Position numbers and translations under genes: made by a program
The notes under the pieces: model-generated
Database searches by the model: none
Told to the model about the DNA's origin: nothing
The model's input: the letters and a program-made list of their open reading frames with translations, nothing else
Part shown: positions 55,727 to 64,000 of the stretch, piece after piece
Layout: every line of letters begins with the position of its first letter
How positions within the stretch are numbered: the first letter of the stretch is position 1
Assembly: GCF_014356525.2 (NCBI RefSeq)
Contig: NC_052511.1
Location: 16,995,236 to 17,059,235 of the forward strand
Direction of reading: 5' to 3'
Length of the DNA stretch: 64,000 nt
From: Nilaparvata lugens
Lineage: Eukaryota; Arthropoda; Insecta; Hemiptera; Delphacidae

Positions 55727-57127
55727 ACCAACACATATCATTAGATAGTGGGGTATATATTTATTCATTAAATTATATCTATGCCTATTAAGTTAATTAT
55801 TCCAATACATAGAACTTCTTTGTTTTATTTGTATTAAATCATATAGTATCCAAATTTGTATTGTAATTGTCTTGGTGAATAGTCTTTGATTTGATTTGAA
55901 ATTGGAGGTTTTGATAATATCAAATAGTTTTCATCATTTATCAGTTTTCTTGAAACATTTTATCAATCAAAATTTGGAATTTGGATGGTTTTGGATCGTG
56001 TCAGTTGTTAGTTCTCCAATTAAGGAGAAATAGATGGTTTGTGCATTATTGAGTTGATTCGTGGTTAAATAAACCTGATAATCTCAAATCCGAACGCATG
56101 AGAATAAAATCCAGTATTCTCAAAGTTTGGTAAACTGGCTGGATTTTATTTTCACCTCCTTGAACCAATACTTATAATAGGATTATTTCCGCGAAATTTT
56201 TGGTTGAATAGCAACTTGACAAAATCTTCCAGATGACGTCTACCTCGTCACAAACTTGACGCACGTAATTCAATTGTATTCTCAAGAAGTTGCAGCTTCT
56301 CTCCTCTTCTATCTCGAACTATCTCATATCTACTCTCTCCCTCCATCTATCTCAAACTCTCTCATATCCTCTCTATTTATCCATCTTCCTCTCCAACCCT
56401 CTTTTGATTTGTGCTGCACATTCAGTGTCGTAGGAAGACTTCTACATTCGCAAACAGAAATGACGAGACAACTGAAACTTATTTGACGCGTTCCGATATT
56501 AGATGCGGTTGGAAACTTTTCATCACCTTCAGTTCACGCACTGAGGGTTCGCTTTTTATCCACAATTTCTATGGGACAAATATAACGACCGTGCCCTCAT
56601 CTACAAGGGAATATATACAGAGAAACTATTAACTGTATACACAGTTTCAGTTCTGCACCTACATATTCCTCACCTTCAAGGGCATATACTAAGAAACAAT
56701 AAACTGTATACTGTGTATACACAATATTCATTTCACTTCTACAGTTTGACAGAATGAGTCAGCCTGAGGGAAATTGAGATACAAGCTGTGATTGAAATAG
56801 TATACAATATGAGGGAAACGTCCTTTGTTCCTTTTGTTCAAACATTGTTCACAGGGGAAGATCAACGAATGAAAAAGTATTCAGATGGATAGGGGTAAAC
56901 AAGTGAGGTCAACGTTTTTCGACTATTTTTACATCTGCGACTTCTTCTCTTTCTCCTCTTTTTAGCGATTTGGAGACATTCGTCTATTTGATTATTCTTT
57001 TGATCAGAAAATTGAAAAGTTAAGTTTATTCCAGAGGGATACTTATAAATATTGTGACATGATTTGTGATCAAAGATTTCAAGAGCTGAAGGGATTTCAT
57101 TTATAGCGAAGATAATAATGAAATAAT
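55727..57127. other. Stretch without recognised gene
   Basis: CT-rich sequence at about 56295-56400. Frames at 56256-56632 lack family features. A near-duplication AGAAACTATTAACTGTATACA / AGAAACAATAAACTGTATAC occurs at about 56620 and 56692. Confidence 0.4.
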
Positions 57128-57330
57128 TATTTTATTTATTTATTCAATCATTCAGAACTACACAACTTACAGAAAAGTACCACAGGTTCACGCCCAAAAC
57201 GGTTCCAACTCTAATTTTTACAACAGTAAAAATATAAAGTATAACTGTATCCACACAGTACTGAATAAATGGATGATAAGATAAGGGAGGTCCATGTATC
57301 AAATCTGACAAATAAATACCCTGATAAGAA
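57128..57330 (-). repeat. Putative retroelement 3' end, minus strand
   Basis: On the minus strand the block ends in GATTGAATAAATAAATAAAA, a retroelement-like tail. The interior is not coding. No second copy in the window. Confidence 0.35.
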
Positions 57331-57710
57331 GACAACGAACGAATTGAGTTAGCTATCAGATAGCATGTAGGATAGCAGATGTGATCCTCTTTAAAATTCT
57401 ACTCACATTGCAACCTCTTTTTAAAGGTTCCTCAAGAAAAGTATGCTCTTCATTCTAAAATAATGGAAAGTTTACTTCTTCCAAAAAACGTCCAATTGAA
57501 CTGAATATTCAGGTTTCACTGTAAAAGTAATTACTTGAATAGAGAAATTACCAATATTGTTGGATTCTGAATTCGTTCCATTTGAACAAAGTCTTCATGA
57601 CAAAACTAAAGTATAGAAGTATAGAAGTATACGCCACTTTTATTGTATTTTTCTTTATTCTTTTACAAGGGTACTGAGATTTATATTTTTATTTGAATAG
57701 AAGATAATAT

Positions 57711-57909
57711 ACAGAGTGAGTCATATGTATGGGAACCCTTCAATAAATTGGAGACTGTTGTGGTTATAATACTGTAACTTTCAGGATATTATACTGAAAT
57801 ACTCAAAAGGTAGAGTACTCGACCAATAACTTATCCTGAAAGTTACAGAATTATGTCCTCAACAGTCTTCATTTTATTGGAGGGTTCCCATACATATGAC
57901 TCACTCTGT
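57711..57909. mobile_element. MITE with ACAGAGTGAGTCATATGTAT ends (199 bp)
   Basis: Two arms of about 85 nt, inverted and about 88% matched, start ACAGAGTGAGTCATATGTAT, continue through GGGAACCC, GACTGTTG and TGTAACTTTCAGGAT, and meet around a short centre. This is a foldback MITE, and the end type suggests Tc1/mariner-related mobilisation. The TA duplication is not clean. Confidence 0.85.
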
Positions 57910-58175
57910 CTAGTAAGAATAACACTGTTTGAATTTTGGCTCATCATAACTAGGAAGAGAAAATATTGAATAACACCTGACGAATTTTGGATCAGAGAAC
58001 ACACCTTGTATGAGATGCATGGTACAGGTTGCTGAGTTGAGGGATCTAATTTTGTAGAGAGCTTATAATTTCATCAATTCAAAACAATTGTAATAATTAT
58101 TATGAGAAAAAATCATCCAATGAATGCCTGGAATGTGTTTTATTTCAAGTTCTGTTTCTCCTTAAAACTGGCAGC

Positions 58176-58434
58176 AAAATAATTCTAGCGGTGAAAGGCA
58201 AAACTGACTCGAGACACTACAAAAATATTTTAGTAGATACAAAATAATTTTCAACTAAATACGAGTAGCCCTACCAGTATAGTAGTAGCAAGTGAGCCAA
58301 GCCCCAAATTCAATGAACTGTCTCATTGTACGATGACTTTCGGTAGCTGCTTGCTTCCTATTGGTGAGCTGTGAAGGTGAAATGGCGATTAATCAACTCA
58401 TTGACCCCTAAATCATATAGCTCCCAGGTTTTGG
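58176..58434 (+). repeat. Dispersed repeat family R1, copy 2
   Basis: Counterpart of 1707-1918, with an extra roughly 45-bp A/T-rich segment near 58225. Confidence 0.6.
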
Positions 58435-59634
58435 AGCTATAACTCGTTGACTAATAATTCAGCTACTCTTACATCAATGATTTCATGTTATTGCTTTGAG
58501 AAGTATATTCTACGATAAAATATCGTCTATTTTTCCGTAATAATAATAATAATAACAAAAGTTAAAAACTTATGAATTTAAAATTACAATAAGAATAAGA
58601 TAAAAGAATGCAATAGAAGTGTTGGATTTATTTGTATACTCCAAGAACGATTGAAATAGAAATGTTGAAATAAGTTTCAAGTTTCAGTTACAGTGTCAGT
58701 GTCCAACAAGAGCTCAGTTTCCAGTGTTCTCCTTCTAGCTGGAACTACTAGCTTCCAATAATGTTAGTTGATTCAAAATAATAGCAAGAGGGATTAAAAT
58801 TTATGTATACTCTATGCATCGAAATTGTATAATTGAAAATGAAGAAATTGAAAATTGAAAATCTAGAAACTAATAAATTACCACACTACACACAGTGATC
58901 AGTCGCTACACCAGACATCAATCCTGATCACATAATCTGCATTCAGGAAGACTGAAACATCACTTGAAAATTCCTAAACTGTTTTGAGACCAATCAATGT
59001 TCCAGGTCAGTCCAAATCTGAAAATTTCCAACTTTTTCACAAGCGATCGTGTAGTAGGCCTACATAGTACGCTAATCGTATAATTCTATTACCGTTACTT
59101 TACTCTCTACTCTCAACCATAGCTTGTAGATAACTTTTTTCAGGTTTCAGTAGAATTGTAGCTTCGACAATGACGACCACTACGCTCTCCCTCGGGTTGA
59201 ATACGGTTGGAATCGGATGGGTTTGGTGTTAGCCACAAGCCCACGAGTCATCATATTCCCCAAAGCATTCCCTAAATGGAGTTGAATTGATTCGATCTCG
59301 TAACGAAGAAATTGAGTCTTTTTAGTACTACGAAGTATGTGGCTTTTAGGCTTTTTCAAGCTCTAATTATGCACTTCCAGATAATATGTAAAGTCCATTC
59401 CAACCTATTCCGTTTAAATAGAATTAGATAGTATTGCGCATGCGCATTGTAATTCATTGGTCTCATTTCTAAGGTTTTTCAAAATTGAATATTTATTAAC
59501 ACAATAGATCAATTACAAATAAAATATGATTTTTTTTTTATTTCAGACGCGACTAGCTTAGGAAGATTCTCGCCATGAAACGTTGAAGATGAATGAAAAA
59601 ACTTGCGTACCTGGCTCTCTTACACTACAACCTT
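58435..59634. other. Stretch without recognised gene
   Basis: A short AAT microsatellite lies at about 58539-58556. The segment 59165-59240 is less AT-rich and begins with ATGACGACCACTACGCTC, but the frame closes after about 20 codons. Confidence 0.4.
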
Positions 59635-59905
59635 AGAGAAACAATAGCGTAAGTAGATATCCCATGGTATAGGGAGTTTATGTCGTAACTTTTACTGTTT
59701 TTTCAAAGCCGATAGTCCACGTAGCTCTTTCCCTTGAAGTTGTGTGACACTGGTAGTCTCTCATATTGTGCCGTACATACACTCTCACCCCAAAAAAAAC
59801 AGTAAAAATCGACAATAATCAACAGTAATCGGCTTAAGATAATAGTAAAAGTGACGATATAAACTACCTATACCATGGAATATCTACTTACGCTATTGTT
59901 TCTCT
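59635..59905. mobile_element. MITE with AGAGAAACAATAGCGTAAG ends (271 bp)
   Basis: Terminal arms AGAGAAACAATAGCGTAAG, GTAGATAT, CCATGGTATAGG, then AGTTTAT and ACTTTTACTGTT are inverted over about 75 nt with few mismatches. No ORF. Confidence 0.85.
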
Positions 59906-60115
59906 ATGCTACAACACAACTTTGCAGGATGGCTGTATAGTAGATAAGATATCCATAGTCAGGCTGATCACCAATCAGGCACTAGCAACGAAAAGGTACT
60001 AGCAGAAGAAGAAACGCCGAAAAGTTTTTAAAAAGCTTTATAATATCTAAAAGAGTAGGTACTAATTTGTAATTATCAATCTTTCAAGTAGCCATATCAA
60101 ATTACTTCATTTAAC

Positions 60116-60330
60116 TCAATAGAATACGATAATAAATTTTCTGAATTATGTAAATGTTAAGTTATCTACGTTGATGTGAATGTTTAAATTTTATGTTAAT
60201 TGTACGGTATTCTAAATGTGACAGAACATTTCAAACAAAATGTTATCCAACAAAATACTCCAATTAAATCAATAGAATTAATTTTTTGAATTATGTAAAT
60301 GTAAATTCATCTACGTTTTTGTGAATAACT
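60116..60330 (+). repeat. Diverged direct duplication, 150-bp period
   Basis: CAATAGAATACG...GAATTATGTAAATGTTAAG...TCTACGTTGATGTGAATG at 60116-60182 is echoed by CAATAGAATTAA...GAATTATGTAAATGTAAAT...TCTACGTTTTTGTGAATA at about 60270-60328. Confidence 0.6.
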
Positions 60331-60855
60331 ACGTTGTAGTCGTTTTATTCAAAATGTGAATTTTGCATCAAATCGACACGTTGAACCCAACGATAACATG
60401 TTTCCATAAATGTGCAGGTGCAAGTTAGTAACGAACGAGGTAAATACTGACGAATATTCAACAACAGAACGAATTGTCAGGCTGACATTTTACGAGCAGA
60501 GCTCTCACGCGTATCATTGAATTCGCGATGCAAAATAATTTGTTAACTTGACAAAAGAGACACAATTGTCCGACCTTCCCTTCACTGCTCAAGCGTTAAT
60601 GAACCCTAAAAAATGTGAAATGTTCGAAACAATTATACGGCCTGAATTAACGCGTGAAACGGCGACTGATATTCGATATTGCTGATTAACAGGGTATAAA
60701 GTTTCGGCCTAAATTTGAATGTTTGGGTTCAAAATTTATATAGATTCTCACTTCACCCATGTCCTAATGTATTCCATTAGATGTTAGACTTTGAGCCAAA
60801 TAAAGTCCAAATATAGTAGCTCATATTCCAAACAAATTTATCGTTATTATTCTAG

Positions 60856-61020
60856 GACCCAGTTGCACAAAAGTCTGTTAAACTGAAACCGTGATTAAAA
60901 GCCACGAGAACCGATCAGAGAATTTTTCTTTTCAAAAAGCCTTCTCTGATTGATTTTTGTTAATTGATTGAATTCTCTAATCATGATTAAAATTTAACAG
61001 GCTTTTATGCAACCGTGCTC
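60856..61020. mobile_element. MITE with ACCCAGTTGCACAAAAG ends, copy 2
   Basis: The left end GACCCAGTTGCACAAAAGTC and the right end (reverse complement GAGCACGGTTGCATAAAAGCC) are imperfect inverted repeats extending through TGTTAAA and GATTA. Same family as 33311-33451. Confidence 0.8.
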
Positions 61021-61639
61021 AAATATCAAAAGTTATTTCAGATCAGAGTATTCAATTTAACTTAACATTCATGGATTTCCCAATTATTTTCTGAATGTTC
61101 AATACAAATTATAATAATTGTAATTATCACGTTAATTACGAGTTCCATATTCATTATTTTTTATTTTATTTTTAATCTGTTGATCCAGTACTGTGCAATA
61201 ACCTTATCCATGAGAGATGAATGAAAACCTAATTTCTCAAACTCCTGAGGTTACAATTTAATTCCTGAGGTTAGTTTGATTTGATTTTTATCAATTTGGA
61301 ATAATCTCAACATTTCTTGTTCAAGCAGCTCAGTTGCTCTAGTACATTTTTTGATCAATACAAACATATTACAGTAATAATGTTATTTCATCATTCCAAA
61401 AAACAAGACTTACCTCTCCTGATAATTGCACTCAAATTCACGTTATCAGCATGCTTCTGAAATTCATAAAATTTCAGGGATCCTGGATCTTCAATGACCT
61501 TCTACCTGCTTTCACCTGTAGAACATTGAAAATCAGATTAGAACATTAGTGTAGCACATTAGAAGAAAAGGAGCTAACAACAGGCATTTACCACGAAACG
61601 GGACACTTGCTACCTGCTAACTGGATAATGAAGAGACTA

Positions 61640-61830
61640 AACTTCTCTCACTCACTCAAATTAACTCTCTATTTCTTCTCTCACTTACTCAAATTAACCT
61701 CTCCCTTACTCACTCACTCTCTATCTTTATCTTCCTCTTCCACTCCCAATCTCTCACTGCTCCTCACTCAATCTCTCAATTTATCTCTCACACTCAGTCA
61801 ATTCTGTTATTTCTCTCTCTGCTCTCTATT
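61640..61830. repeat. CT-rich tract with CTCACTCA motifs
   Basis: Irregular CTCACT/CTCTCT sequence. Its Ser/Leu-rich frame is a composition artefact. Confidence 0.75.
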
Positions 61831-62559
61831 TGTTACGTCTCACTAATTAAATTTCGCCTTTGATACACTCAATTTACTCCTTCATATAAATAATAAAAGG
61901 TGTTCAGAGTGAAGAATTATGAGTAGCAGTAGTAAACGGGTGAGACCATATTGAGCGGGTTTTCAGGCGTTTTTATAGTCGGCAGGGCAGGAAGCTCTCC
62001 TGCCTGTTTACGTTGGCCCCTGGAAAACAACTTAAAAAAAAAAACTAATATAGTCTCGCCCTTAAAGGAGTAAAAATTGAATTGACCCCTACTCATTCTG
62101 AAACATCTGAAACAATTTTGTTGGAAATTTTTCAACAATAGAATAACGTATTTCTAAAAATTTGATTTGAAGATACTGGAATCCTGGAACAGTCCAATGA
62201 CATTGTCTACTGATCAATATGTTACATGTATGAGTCAGTATCGTTTTGTTTGGATGAATAGAATACAGATAAGATATATATGATAAACTATTCAAATTAG
62301 ATTTTCAGAGTAGGATAGAACTAACTTCTAACCTAAACTTCCGAAGTCAACGACAACAAGCATTGTTTGGAAGAATAAAAAGTATAAACTCAACTTCTTA
62401 CATAATTGATCACAATCTTTTAGGTTGTTTAGACAAATCAGAATAAAAAAAAATACTTGGACAATTTCCTGATATTCAGATTACCTCAGATTTGCTACAG
62501 CTATGACCTTCCTGTTTTGCTTTCGGAAGTGCCTAATAAACAATTATTCTCATATGTAT

Positions 62560-62725
62560 ATTGTTTATTTTTCTGTGTGGCGAAAAATAACGTTCTCACC
62601 ATGGGCAAAAATGTTTTTCCGGCTCTAAATATTTTCTAGTCCTCGGCCTACGGCCTCGGACTTGAAAACCGATTTCGAGCCGGAAAAGTCTCATTTTCGG
62701 CCCTAGGTGCGAAATATACTATTTC
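62560..62725. repeat. GC-rich repeat-like block with CGGCCTACGGCC palindrome
   Basis: A GC-rich island in AT-rich DNA contains CCTCGGCCTACGGCCTCGG and TTTTTCCGGCTC ... GAGCCGGAAAAG, an inverted pair forming a hairpin. Probably part of a dispersed repeat; no second copy here. Confidence 0.45.
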
Positions 62726-62787
62726 AAACTACATTTTTCATGGTATCATAGATTCACAGATCATAAGTAATATTAACACTATTTCTG

Positions 62788-63096
62788 AAGCCGTGTCCAC
62801 ACTGAACAAATGTTCGACATACATGTTCGGCAAACATGGTTGTTGAGGAGCTCAGGGAAAAACATTTTAAAAAGTTTGGACAATCATTGTTTGACAAACC
62901 AAAAATTACTCTTTTTCCAAACATTTTCTGTGTTCACAGCTGTAAAACAGCTGCAAAACATGAAACCTGTTCTTCCCACTTACAAATGTTTTGTTTAATG
63001 ATCCGTCCACACTGGCCACGGGCAAACATTGTTTGTCAAACATAATAAAATTTGCCCAAATTGTTTCAACAAACATTGTTCAGTGTGGACACGGCA
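62788..63096. mobile_element. PIF/Harbinger-like MITE, copy 2
   Basis: Ends AAGCCGTGTCCACACTGAAC and GTTCAGTGTGGACACGGC. The interior aligns with 53122-53434 in inverted orientation. Its target duplication is not clean, so one flank may have changed. Confidence 0.85.
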
Positions 63097-63487
63097 TTAT
63101 AATACTGTATTTTATATCCAACTCTATCAATAATATGTGTTTCATGTTCACTTATGTGGAAATAATATGAGATAATATGGGTGATCATATAAAGATCACA
63201 AATTTACAAATATTACAAAAATCACCCTTCTGCTCTTATATGTGTAATTTGAATAAATGGATGAATACATAAATGTTGTTTTGGACTACAGTATTATTGA
63301 ACTCTTATTTTTCAAGATACACTAATGTTTTTACTAAATCATCAAATGTGAAACGAAAGCACTCTGATTACACTTTTCAATACTTTCCAAAATAATTTTC
63401 TCTTTCGGATTCCAAAAATGAAGAATAGCAAGCAAGGTTAAAACTCCATAATTGGTCACTATGAACTTGGAGAATTTGTTCAGAAAT

Positions 63488-63580
63488 GGAGCAAGAGAGA
63501 AGGTGAATAAGAGAGTAATAGAGTGAGAGAGTAAGATAGTAAGAGAGTGATAGAGTAAGAGGGTAACAATAAGAGAGCTG
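63488..63580. repeat. GA-rich simple sequence
   Basis: Irregular AGAGAGTAAGA/GAGTGATAG units, purine-rich on the plus strand. Confidence 0.75.
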
Positions 63581-64000
63581 TTTTCATGATAGCATGAGCC
63601 TATCAGTCCCCCATTAAACGTTAACCACTCTTATCACTGGCGTCAATTAATGTGAGCTCCTGGATTTCCGAGCTTTTCCTACAATCATAATTGTTCACTC
63701 TGATCTTTTAATACTTCTTCCCAGTTTGTTAGCTGAATGTTCCAGAGAACAGTTCATTCTACTAAAACTAAAGTTGAATACTTCGAATGTAGGTCTACTC
63801 CTTCCAACAATTTTCGTTTCTCTCCCACTCAAACTGATTCCAATTCATTTTGTATAAATAAATATTATAATATAATTTTCCGCCATCCATTCCCAATTTT
63901 TTCTATGATCCTCTATACCATAAAATTTGTTCTCTCATTTCTCGATATTTCCTAATTCGCTATTCATTTTATGATTATTTTGTAACCTATTTTCATATCG
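63581..64000. other. Window end, no gene recognised
   Basis: One 72-codon frame (63737-63955) without family features. Confidence 0.4.

Noticed and set aside
61607..61846. Ser/Leu-rich frame
   Set aside because: Artefact of the CTCACT-rich sequence.

Overview
The window looks like a piece of an AT-rich insect nuclear genome (roughly one third G+C, judged by eye), most likely a hemipteran such as a planthopper. That guess rests on the repertoire: many short inverted-repeat transposons, non-LTR retrotransposons with AATTTCAATTTCAA-type or A-rich tails, a hAT element with CCCGGG-rich ends, and repeated TAGGCCTA palindromes. I found no complete conventional host gene, no tRNA or rRNA gene and no CRISPR. 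It reads as intergenic or intronic DNA made largely of transposable elements.

Left part (1-16.9 kb): a 71-73 bp tandem array (4274-6320) split by a 5'-truncated non-LTR retrotransposon; a second eroded reverse transcriptase fragment (8282-8855); a perfect 61-nt inverted repeat (10728-10897); and a near full-length non-LTR retrotransposon (about 11400-15624). The last has an esterase-type ORF1 broken by two 1-nt frameshifts and an intact endonuclease/reverse transcriptase ORF2. The ORF1/ORF2 overlap carries a canonical -1 slippery heptamer, T TTT TTA.

Middle (16.96-25.4 kb): a complete young LTR element with about 2.43 kb LTRs, TG...CA ends, an ATAA target duplication and a tRNA-Lys-like primer site. 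Its only substantial internal ORF is a 476-residue gag-position protein with coiled coil and five copies of a His/Arg-rich module. There is no pol, so it should depend on a helper.

Right part (25.4-64 kb): low-gene-content DNA with many MITEs (Mutator-like at 35389, PIF-like at 53122 and 62788, others at 33311, 34191, 39168, 57711, 59635, 60856), paired dispersed repeats, and microsatellites. A 5,975-bp hAT-type element (39365-45339) has a perfect 8-bp target duplication. It contains a minus-strand fragment resembling the C-terminus of a YqaJ/lambda-type exonuclease, next to a 63-nt perfect inverted repeat. A possible terminal exon of unknown identity (32411-32731) lies between 180-bp inverted repeats. 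The elements do not form one pathway. The likely functional dependencies are trans-mobilisation: the LTR element needs another element's pol, and the MITEs and the hAT-like element need transposases not encoded here.
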